Below, one piece after another: positions 1 to 5,525 of a DNA stretch of 5,525 bases. How positions within the stretch are numbered: the stretch's first letter is position 1; every line of letters starts with the position of its first letter. The stretch is from Deltaproteobacteria bacterium (lineage in GTDB: Bacteria > Desulfobacterota > Desulfobulbia > Desulfobulbales > SURF-16): assembly GCA_029939635.1 (NCBI GenBank), contig JAOZSN010000172.1:1-5525 (forward strand), given 5' to 3'. The notes beneath the pieces are model-generated. The model was not told where the DNA came from, ran no database searches, and worked only from the letters and a program-made list of their open reading frames with translations. The translations under genes were made by a program, and so were the position numbers.

Positions 1-1
1 G

Positions 2-1813
2 TTACGCGGCTATCTGGTGGATTGTATTCATCAACTCCGTCGCCAGCAGCAGCAGGGGGTCGTTGTGCAGTATAGCGGTGGGAAATTTGATCCTGAAATT
101 ATTGATTTTGTTAAGCTGGGTAGTGGCTCCATCGGCGGCAAGGCCCGTGGTTTGGCCTTTATCGCCAACATCTTGCCCCGTTGCCCCGATCTCCCTGAGG
201 GGCTTGAGGTGCGTTTTCCAAAAACCATGGTTATTGCCGCAGAAGGGTTCGACAGCTTTGTGGAGGAAAATGGCCTCTATCATCTCTACGATGAGGATGA
301 TGATCAAGTTATTGCCAAGGGTTTTGTGAGTTGCCCTTTGCCTGCCTGGCTTGATGAAGAGCTCCGTACCATCATAAAACAAATCAACGGGCCTTTATCG
401 ATTCGTTCTTCAAGTCTGTTGGAGGATGGTCATTTCAGGCCCTATGCCGGGCTGTATAACACCTATATGCTCACCAATAACCAGGATGATGAAGCCATTT
501 GTTTTCATCAGGTTGAGGAGGCAGTGAAACTGGTTTGGGCCTCCACCTGGTTTGCTGGGCCTAAGGCCTTTGGTCGCTCGGTGAAAAGTTCCAGAGAGCG
601 TGACTCCATGGCTGTCATTATTCAGCAGGTGGTGGGGCGACAGTATGGTGAGTTTTTTTACCCTGCGATATCTGGGGTGGCCCAGTCCTATAATTATTAT
701 CCTGTTTCCTACATGAAAGCTGAGGAGGGTGTGGTTCACCTGGCCTTGGGCTTAGGTAAGACCGTGGTTGAAGGGGAAACCTCTTTGCGTTTCTCCCCCA
801 AATATCCCAAAATTATGCCGCAGTTTTCCACCGTAGACGATATCTTGGCCAACTGTCAGCGTGCTTTTTATGCCGTTGATATGAGGGTGTCGCGTTGTGA
901 GTTGGATGCTGATGACCGCAGTTGTCTTACTAAGAGGCAGGTGGATGATGCGGAGGATGAGGAGGCCATTGCCCTGCTGGCCTCGACCTATCTGCCTGCA
1001 GAGAACCGAATTCGTGATGGCAACCATCCCGGTATGAAGGTTGTAACCTTTGCCTCGGTGTTGAAACATGGTCTTATTCCTTTGCCAGAGACCATTGTCG
1101 CCCTATTGAAGATGAGTAGTGATGGTATGGGTTGTCCAGCCGAGATTGAATTTGCGGTGGATGTTGATAGTGATCAGAGCAAGAGTGTTCTCTATTTTCT
1201 GCAGATGAGGCCCATGGTGGCGGGTAGGGATCATTTAGCGGTGGTCATTACTGCTGAGGAACGAGGCGCTGCTATCTGTCATTCCAAGGACTCCCTGGGC
1301 TTTGGAGTTATTGAGGATATTGCCGATATCCTCTACGTTAAACCAGAGACTTTTGACCCAGCCAAGACCCAAGCCATGGCCAGTGAAATCAGCCAGTTTA
1401 ATAAGAAACTGGTAGCAGGCAATCGTTCTTATTTACTGGTGGGGCCAGGGCGCTGGGGAAGCGCAGATCGTTGGCTTGGTATTCCGGTGCAGTGGCAGGA
1501 TATTTCAGGGGTGGGTGCCTTTATTGAAATGCGCCAGGAGGGGTTTAAGTCTGATTCGTCCCAGGGGTCTCATTTTTTCCAAAATATCACCTCTTTAGGT
1601 ATTCCGTATGTTACTGTAAGTGAGGGTGATGATCATTTCGACTATTCCTGGCTGGAGACCCAGCAGTTTGTGGCTGAGTCTGAATTTATCAGGCATGTGC
1701 AGGTGAAAAAACAGTTACTCATTAAGATTAACCCGTTGGAGTCAGAGTGTGTCATGCTGGAGCAGGAGCATAAACTTGAGCTTCCCATGGCCAGTTCATC
1801 CTATTCGTTTTGA
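2..1813 (+). CDS. PEP/pyruvate-binding (PPDK_N, ATP-grasp) domain protein, 5'-truncated by the window
   Basis: The frame is open from base 2 (first codons Leu-Arg-Gly-Tyr-Leu) to the TGA at 1811-1813, so the gene begins upstream; the GTG at 17 is only the first in-window candidate and probably not a real start. Residues below are numbered from that GTG. The ATP-grasp domain of PEP synthase and pyruvate phosphate dikinase spans about 33-400: GGKARGL at 40-46, the IRSSS...ED...YAG block with R130 and G145, GLGKTVVEG around K248, and the closing QMRP at 396-399. The remaining 200 residues carry GPGRWGS (476-482) and a QGSHFFQN segment (H519), which I recall from PEP synthase-like proteins of desulfobacteria and Bacteroidetes that also have a receiver-like N-terminal region, outside this window. 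No GGxTSHA phosphohistidine motif and no PEP-binding barrel follow, so true PEP synthase activity is doubtful. Family assignment is firm; physiological role is unknown. Confidence 0.85.
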   Translation, partial: LRGYLVDCIHQLRRQQQQGVVVQYSGGKFDPEIIDFVKLGSGSIGGKARGLAFIANILPRCPDLPEGLEVRFPKTMVIAAEGFDSFVEENGLYHLYDEDDDQVIAKGFVSCPLPAWLDEELRTIIKQINGPLSIRSSSLLEDGHFRPYAGLYNTYMLTNNQDDEAICFHQVEEAVKLVWASTWFAGPKAFGRSVKSSRERDSMAVIIQQVVGRQYGEFFYPAISGVAQSYNYYPVSYMKAEEGVVHLALGLGKTVVEGETSLRFSPKYPKIMPQFSTVDDILANCQRAFYAVDMRVSRCELDADDRSCLTKRQVDDAEDEEAIALLASTYLPAENRIRDGNHPGMKVVTFASVLKHGLIPLPETIVALLKMSSDGMGCPAEIEFAVDVDSDQSKSVLYFLQMRPMVAGRDHLAVVITAEERGAAICHSKDSLGFGVIEDIADILYVKPETFDPAKTQAMASEISQFNKKLVAGNRSYLLVGPGRWGSADRWLGIPVQWQDISGVGAFIEMRQEGFKSDSSQGSHFFQNITSLGIPYVTVSEGDDHFDYSWLETQQFVAESEFIRHVQVKKQLLIKINPLESECVMLEQEHKLELPMASSSYSF

Positions 1814-1823
1814 TTGGAAAATA

Positions 1824-1862
1824 GGGGTAGAGGGTAAGGGGTATTAAAGAAGGGGATGGGGG
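1824..1862 (+). other. G-run cluster in the gdhA leader (possible G-quadruplex)
   Basis: Five runs of three or more G lie at 1824-1827, 1832-1834, 1838-1841, 1852-1855 and 1858-1862 in the 84-base spacer between the preceding stop and the gdhA start. The loops are 4, 3, 10 and 2 bases, so one loop is longer than the canonical limit of 7. The runs would lie in the mRNA leader of gdhA if transcription reads through or starts upstream. Folding is an inference. I could not find a convincing -35/-10 pair in this spacer. Confidence 0.35.
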
Positions 1863-1886
1863 ATTTCCGTTGCTCTTCAAAACACC

Positions 1887-1892
1887 AAGGAG
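1887..1892 (+). promoter_or_regulatory. Shine-Dalgarno site of gdhA (decides the start)
   Basis: AAGGAG lies five bases before the ATG at 1898. This favours 1898 over an in-frame ATG at 1856, which has only a G-rich tract before it and would add 14 residues with no match to the usual GdhA N-terminus. Confidence 0.85.
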
Positions 1893-1897
1893 ACATT

Positions 1898-3247
1898 ATG
1901 AGTGAAATTCTAACCATGATAAAGGATAGGGATCCTGAACAACGTGAGTTTCATCAGGCTGTAACAGAGGTGCTTGCCTCAATTCAGCCAGTGCTGGATC
2001 GGAATCCGGAATATCGTCAGGCGGCTGTCTTGGAGCGGATTGTCGAGCCTGAACGGGTCTTAATGTTTCGGGTTCCCTGGATGGATGATCAGGATCAGGT
2101 GCAGGTGAATCGTGGTTTTCGGGTCGAGATGAACAGTGCCATTGGCCCTTATAAGGGTGGCTTGCGTTTTCATCCATCGGTAAACTTGGGTATCATCAAG
2201 TTTTTGGCCTTTGAGCAGGTCTTTAAAAACAGTCTGACTACTCTGGCCATGGGTGGTGGTAAGGGTGGCTCTGATTTTAATCCCAAGGGCAAGTCCGATA
2301 ATGAGGTGATGCGTTTTTGTCAGAGCTTTATGGCTGAGTTGCAGCGCCATATTGGCCCTAATACCGATGTGCCTGCCGGTGATATTGGTGTCGGTGCCCG
2401 GGAGATTGGCTTTCTCTTTGGCATGTATAAAAAATTACGTAATGAATTTACCGGGGTACTGACCGGTAAGTCGATTAACTGGGGCGGCAGCCTGATCAGG
2501 CCGGAGGCCACTGGCTATGGCACGGTCTTTTTTGCTGCTGAGATGTTGGCCACCCGTGCTGAGAGCCTGGAGGGTAAGACCTGTCTGGTTTCTGGCAGTG
2601 GTAATGTGGCCCAGTTCACTACCGAAAAGATTCTGCAGTTAGGCGGCAAGGTGGTAACCTTGTCCGACTCCTCTGGGTATATCTTTGATGAGGCTGGTAT
2701 TGATCAGGATAAATTGGCCTGGGTGATGAAGCATAAAAATTACCGACGTGGTCGCATCAAGGATTATGTAGAGAAGTTTCCTGATGCAGTCTATACATCA
2801 GTCGCGGCAGATCTTGATTATAACCCTCTCTGGAACCACAAGGCAGACTGCGCTTTTCCCAGCGCTACTCAGAATGAGATCAATGCTAAAGATGGCCAGA
2901 ATCTGGTTGATAATGGCATCTATGTTGTGGCTGAAGGGGCCAATATGCCTTCGGTGCCAGAAGCGGTGGATATTTTTCTGGAGAGTAAGATCTTATATGG
3001 CCCTGGCAAGGCAGCTAATGCTGGTGGTGTGGCTGTTTCTGGTCTGGAGATGGCTCAGAACTCCATGCGCCTTAACTGGCCGGCCAATGAGGTTGAGGAT
3101 CGTCTAAAGCATATCATGAAGTCGATTCATAGTACCTGTGTTGATGCTGCCGCAGAGTATGGCCAACCTGGAAATTATGTGGCTGGGGCAAATATCGCCG
3201 GGTTTGTAAAGGTGGTTAATGCCATGCTCGATCAGGGCTTGGTTTAG
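1898..3247 (+). CDS. gdhA: NADP-type glutamate dehydrogenase
   Basis: Reversible reductive amination of 2-oxoglutarate to glutamate in the cytoplasm, linking ammonium assimilation to the citric acid cycle. The 449-residue product matches the roughly 447 residues of hexameric bacterial GdhA. The N-terminal dimerisation/substrate domain (about 50-180) has GPYKGGLRFHP with K86, the FKNSL segment with K110, GGGKGGSDF with K122 (the position of the catalytic lysine) and PAGDIGVGAREIG with catalytic-type D162. The C-terminal Rossmann domain starts near 200 (RPEATGYG) and has the dinucleotide loop GSGNVA at 233-238, then LSDSSG at the end of the second strand, as in NADP-linked members rather than an acidic NAD-type signature; cofactor choice is still an inference. 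Start chosen at ATG 1898 because of the AAGGAG site. Stop TAG at 3245-3247. No frameshift or missing catalytic residue is seen. No promoter or terminator is evident; the spacer behind it holds a palindromic repeat. Confidence 0.96.
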   Translation: MSEILTMIKDRDPEQREFHQAVTEVLASIQPVLDRNPEYRQAAVLERIVEPERVLMFRVPWMDDQDQVQVNRGFRVEMNSAIGPYKGGLRFHPSVNLGIIKFLAFEQVFKNSLTTLAMGGGKGGSDFNPKGKSDNEVMRFCQSFMAELQRHIGPNTDVPAGDIGVGAREIGFLFGMYKKLRNEFTGVLTGKSINWGGSLIRPEATGYGTVFFAAEMLATRAESLEGKTCLVSGSGNVAQFTTEKILQLGGKVVTLSDSSGYIFDEAGIDQDKLAWVMKHKNYRRGRIKDYVEKFPDAVYTSVAADLDYNPLWNHKADCAFPSATQNEINAKDGQNLVDNGIYVVAEGANMPSVPEAVDIFLESKILYGPGKAANAGGVAVSGLEMAQNSMRLNWPANEVEDRLKHIMKSIHSTCVDAAAEYGQPGNYVAGANIAGFVKVVNAMLDQGLV

Positions 3248-3253
3248 AAAAAA

Positions 3254-3344
3254 CGAACCGCAGAATATCGAACAAGGAATTTCGAATAACGAAGTGTTTT
3301 TTCACTTCTGCGGTTCGAAATTTCTTGTTCGATATTCGATATTC
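3254..3344. repeat. Long imperfect palindrome of CGAA-modules, MITE/REP-like
   Basis: Arms 3263-3286 and 3314-3337 are inverted copies of 24 bases with one difference (a G-T pair, so continuous in RNA). An internal loop (3287-3290 against 3309-3313) separates them from an inner hairpin, GAAGTG at 3291-3296 and CACTTC at 3303-3308, with a TTTTTT loop. The outermost left 12 bases (3254-3265) are also perfectly complementary to 3306-3317, giving an alternative stem that excludes the main one. GATATTC is duplicated in tandem at 3331-3344. Three imperfect modules beginning CGAA start at 3254, 3269 and 3283. It fills nearly all of the 102-base spacer between gdhA and the phosphorylase gene. I recall similar CGAACAAGGAAT-type palindromes as dispersed elements in desulfobacterial and Bacteroidetes genomes, unverified here. 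It could end gdhA transcription, but no T-run follows the stem on the + strand. Confidence 0.8.
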
Positions 3345-3349
3345 TCTCT

Positions 3350-4180
3350 ATGAATGAATTTATTGAAAAGGTAATAGCAGCCAGGGTTTATCTTGCTGAA
3401 CGTCTTTCCTTTAAACCAGAAATAATACTGGTACTAGGCACAGGGCTGGGCAGTCTGGCTGATCTCATCGAAGAGCCGCTGGTTATTCCCTATGGGGATA
3501 TCCCCCATTTCCCGCGTTCAACCGTGACAAGCCATGCTGGTAATCTCATTGTTGGTGAGTTGGGTGGACGGAAGGTGGCGGCCTTGCAGGGGCGTTTTCA
3601 TTATTACGAGGGGTACTCCACCAGGGAGTTGACTATGCCAGTGCGGGTTTTATCTCTGTTGGGGGCACGCTTGATGGTGGTGGCTAATGCCTCTGGTGGA
3701 TTGAACCCGGCCTATGCCCCTGGGACGTTGATGGTGATTAGCGATCATCTTAATTTTATCCCCGATAATCCTTTGCGTGGGCCTAATGTGGATGAGTGGG
3801 GGCCACGTTTCCCTGATCTTTCCCAGGCCTACGATGCTTCCTTGCGACAGATTGCCCTGGATGTGGGTCGGAAGATGGGTCTAGAGAGAATGACTGAAGG
3901 GACCTATGTTGCCATTCCCGGCCCTAGTCTGGAGACACCAGCTGAGACTCGTTATTTGCGCCAATGCGGGGCAGATGCCGTGGGTATGTCCACCGTGCCT
4001 GAGGTTATCGTTGCCATCCATGCTGGGCTTAAGGTGCTGGGTATTGCCATGGTCTCCAATGTCAATGATCCAGACAATTTTCAGCCCATACTTATTGAGG
4101 ATATCCTGTCCCAGGCAAAGGTAGCAGAGGCTGAATTTCAGCAGTTGGTGGTGGATATTTTACGGAGTGATACATTATGA
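3350..4180 (+). CDS. Purine nucleoside phosphorylase, trimeric (PNP/MTAP) family; likely methylthioinosine-active
   Basis: Phosphorolysis of purine nucleosides to free base and pentose-1-phosphate, in the cytoplasm. The 276-residue protein aligns end to end with trimeric PNP (punA/pupG type): GTGLG at 30-34 (phosphate loop; Thr31 where human PNP has Ser33), GRFHYYEGY with R82, H84 and Y86, NASGGLN at 113-119, DHLNF, NPLRGPN at 140-146, PGPSLETPAE with E195, GADAVGMSTVPEV with M213 and S214, and VSN with N237. E195 and N237 match human E201 and N243, which select 6-oxopurines. Human His257, the contact for the ribose 5'-OH, aligns with Ile249, a hydrophobic change that fits a 5'-methylthio group. 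The gene overlaps mtaD by ATGA, so the natural substrate may be methylthioinosine from MtaD. The ATG at 3350 is the only sensible start (in-frame stop at 3287-3289, no other upstream start codon), yet no Shine-Dalgarno sequence precedes it; the palindromic repeat ends six bases before it. Family certain, substrate inferred. Confidence 0.94.
   Translation: MNEFIEKVIAARVYLAERLSFKPEIILVLGTGLGSLADLIEEPLVIPYGDIPHFPRSTVTSHAGNLIVGELGGRKVAALQGRFHYYEGYSTRELTMPVRVLSLLGARLMVVANASGGLNPAYAPGTLMVISDHLNFIPDNPLRGPNVDEWGPRFPDLSQAYDASLRQIALDVGRKMGLERMTEGTYVAIPGPSLETPAETRYLRQCGADAVGMSTVPEVIVAIHAGLKVLGIAMVSNVNDPDNFQPILIEDILSQAKVAEAEFQQLVVDILRSDTL
4164..4167 (+). promoter_or_regulatory. Shine-Dalgarno site of mtaD inside the end of the phosphorylase gene
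   Basis: GGAG lies nine bases before the ATG at 4177. The start codon overlaps the preceding stop as ATGA (4177-4180), so mtaD translation can be coupled to that of the phosphorylase. Both facts support the start at 4177. Confidence 0.7.
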
Positions 4181-5490
4181 CGACAGCTGACGTACATCTT
4201 ATTGTCTGCGGCACGGTGTACACCGGTGGCCAGCAGGGTACCATTATTGAAGAAGGTGGTGTGGCTGTTGCTGGTGATACCATCCAGGCCATCGCTTCTG
4301 CTTCAGCTCTGGAAGAACAGTATCCTGGGGCAGAGGTGCTTGAGCTAGGCCGTGGTCTGGTTATGCCTGGTTTAATCAATGTTCATACCCATGCTCCCAT
4401 GGCCCTGATGCGTGGTCTGGCCGATGACTTGCCTCTCATGACCTGGTTGCAGGAGCATATCTTTCCGGTGGAAGGTCGGCTTACCCCAGAGCTTATCACT
4501 CTTGGCACCAATCTCTCTGCTTTGGAGATGATTAAGAGTGGTACTACCAGTTTTTGTGATATGTATCTTTTTGCCAAAGATGTTGCCCGCGCTGCTGCAA
4601 GCAGTGGCCTGCGGGCCTGGGTGGGGGAGGTATTGTATGATTTTCCATCACCGAATTATGGTGAACTGGACAATGGCTTTGTCTATATGGAAGAAATGTT
4701 TGCCGAGTTTGCTGAACATTCTCGCATTACCGTTACAGCCAATGCCCATGCCATCTATACCTGTTCGCCGGATTTGCTGGTTCGCTTAAAGCAGCAGGCG
4801 GTGGATCATAATAGTCGTTATATTATTCATCTTGCTGAGACCCAGGCAGAGGTGGATGGGGCCATGCGGCAGTTTGCTAAAAGGCCGGTGGCGCATCTGG
4901 ATGGTTTAGGACTTTTGGATAGTTCCCTGGTGGCGGATCACTGTGTGGTGCTCTCTTCCGAGGAGATTGCCCTGATGGCAGAGCGCGGTGTTAATGTGGC
5001 CCATTGTCCTGAATCAAATATGAAATTGGCCTCTGGAGTGGCACCTATTCCGGCCTTGCTTGAGGCTGGGGTTACGGTGGGTTTGGGCACGGATGGCGCT
5101 GCCTCAAATAATGATGTGGATATGTTTGGGGAGATGGATAGCGCTGCCAAGCTGCAAAAGGTACATAATCTTGACCCAACCTTACTCAACGCCAAGCAGA
5201 CTTTAGATATGGCAACCATGGGGGGCGCTCGCCTGTTGGGAGCGGCAGATGCCATCGGTTCTCTGGAGGTAGGTAAAAAGGCAGATATGATTGTTCTGGA
5301 TCTTGATCAACCCCATCTTACTCCCCTCTACTCTATTCCTTCCCACTTGGTCTACAGTGCCACAGGGGCAGATGTGGTGCATTCCGTCATTAATGGTCAC
5401 ATCGTCATGCGGGATCGTCAGGTTACGACTATTGATGAGCACGAAGTGTTAGCAAAATGTCGTGGGGCTGTAGAGGTGTTGATACGCTGA
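4177..5490 (+). CDS. mtaD: 5-methylthioadenosine/S-adenosylhomocysteine deaminase (amidohydrolase)
   Basis: Zinc-dependent hydrolytic deamination of 5'-methylthioadenosine to methylthioinosine (and in many members SAH to S-inosylhomocysteine), in the cytoplasm. The 437 residues match the family length of about 430-440. An N-terminal beta-sandwich strip (about 1-60) leads into the TIM-barrel: PGLINVHTH with metal ligands H70 and H72, RGLADDLPLMTWLQEHIFP typical of MtaD, E99 (ribose contact in Thermotoga TM0936), H191, HLAE with H218 and E221, DHCV with H255, and GTDGAASNND with catalytic D306. All metal and catalytic positions are intact. The C-terminus has the usual GSLEVGKKADMIVLDLD segment (about 366-382). 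No arginine occurs between R146 and R183, the stretch where TM0936 has the two arginines that bind the SAH carboxylate, so MTA may be preferred. Second gene of an operon with the phosphorylase, with ATGA overlap. Other aminohydrolases such as guanine deaminase or TrzN/AtzA types are less likely given the ADDLPLMTWL block. Confidence 0.92.
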   Translation: MTTADVHLIVCGTVYTGGQQGTIIEEGGVAVAGDTIQAIASASALEEQYPGAEVLELGRGLVMPGLINVHTHAPMALMRGLADDLPLMTWLQEHIFPVEGRLTPELITLGTNLSALEMIKSGTTSFCDMYLFAKDVARAAASSGLRAWVGEVLYDFPSPNYGELDNGFVYMEEMFAEFAEHSRITVTANAHAIYTCSPDLLVRLKQQAVDHNSRYIIHLAETQAEVDGAMRQFAKRPVAHLDGLGLLDSSLVADHCVVLSSEEIALMAERGVNVAHCPESNMKLASGVAPIPALLEAGVTVGLGTDGAASNNDVDMFGEMDSAAKLQKVHNLDPTLLNAKQTLDMATMGGARLLGAADAIGSLEVGKKADMIVLDLDQPHLTPLYSIPSHLVYSATGADVVHSVINGHIVMRDRQVTTIDEHEVLAKCRGAVEVLIR

Positions 5491-5511
5491 AATTATCTCT
5501 TTTTCTTCATG

Positions 5512-5525
5512 CCCCCCCCCCCCCC
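5512..5525. repeat. Poly-C tract of at least 14 bases at the window edge
   Basis: The window ends in 14 consecutive C, 21 bases after the mtaD stop, preceded by a T/C-rich stretch (5497-5508). An ATG at 5509-5511 touches the run, but no ribosome binding site precedes it and the reading frame cannot be followed. The run may continue beyond the window. It may be a slippage-prone tract or an assembly-end artefact. Confidence 0.9.

Noticed and set aside
44..55. Four CAG triplets giving a Gln run in the first gene
   Set aside because: Four units are too short to count as a meaningful repeat, and the frame and family match continue through it.
752..1069. Antisense open frame inside the PEP/pyruvate-binding gene
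   Set aside because: It lies wholly opposite a gene with clear domain motifs, and its translation resembles no family I know; the same holds for other antisense frames, such as 2060-2350, 4092-4379 and 4938-5255.
1814..1847. Possible sigma-70 promoter TTGGAA (1814-1819) and TATTAA (1842-1847) before gdhA
   Set aside because: The spacer is 22 bases, too long for a normal promoter, and both hexamers are weak matches.
1856..1897. 14-codon N-terminal extension of gdhA from ATG 1856
   Set aside because: The ATG at 1898 has AAGGAG at ideal spacing, and the extension is unlike known GdhA N-termini.
3291..3325. Rho-independent terminator for gdhA
   Set aside because: The hairpin has its T-run in the loop, and no T-tract follows the stem on the + strand, so the structure fits a palindromic repeat better.
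5490..5511. Terminator after mtaD from the T-rich stretch
   Set aside because: No inverted repeat precedes the T/C stretch within the window.
5494..5511. Minus-strand start ATGAAGAAAAAGAGA next to the poly-G strand
   Set aside because: It meets a TAA after five codons, and there is no proper ribosome binding site, so it is not a gene.

Overview
The window reads as ordinary bacterial chromosome with four protein-coding genes, all on the + strand and tightly packed. Protein style (a PEP/pyruvate-binding protein with a GPGRWGS-type C-terminal domain, a GdhA-type glutamate dehydrogenase, an MtaD-type amidohydrolase) and moderate GC with Gly/Val-rich proteins suggest a sulfate-reducing desulfobacterium, perhaps Desulfotalea/Desulfobulbales-like. 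That placement is an impression from memory, not a test, and the window holds no rRNA, tRNA or marker gene to settle it.

Layout. (1) Positions 2-1813: the 3' two-thirds or so of a large protein with an N-terminal-type PEP synthase/PPDK ATP-grasp domain; its start lies left of the window. (2) Positions 1814-1897: a short G-run-rich spacer ending in a strong ribosome binding site. (3) Positions 1898-3247: gdhA, glutamate dehydrogenase, complete. (4) Positions 3248-3349: a spacer filled almost completely by a long imperfect palindrome built from 14-15 bp CGAA-modules, which looks like a dispersed MITE/REP-like element. (5) Positions 3350-4180 and 4177-5490: a two-gene operon with an ATGA overlap, encoding a trimeric-type purine nucleoside phosphorylase and an MTA/SAH deaminase (mtaD). 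(6) The window ends in a pyrimidine stretch and a run of at least 14 C.

How the genes work together. The last two genes make chemical sense as a pair: MtaD would deaminate 5'-methylthioadenosine to methylthioinosine, and the phosphorylase would cleave that to hypoxanthine and methylthioribose-1-phosphate. Residues in both proteins fit this: the phosphorylase keeps the 6-oxopurine residues (E195, N237) but has Ile in place of the His that normally contacts the ribose 5'-OH, and the deaminase lacks arginines in the region that binds the SAH carboxylate in a characterised relative. The dehydrogenase and the PEP/pyruvate-binding protein have no evident functional link to this pair.

I found no CRISPR array, defence system, transposase, RNA gene or clearly new system. 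The points most worth checking are the methylthioinosine-phosphorylase prediction, the modular palindrome next to a start codon that lacks a Shine-Dalgarno sequence, and the terminal poly-C tract.
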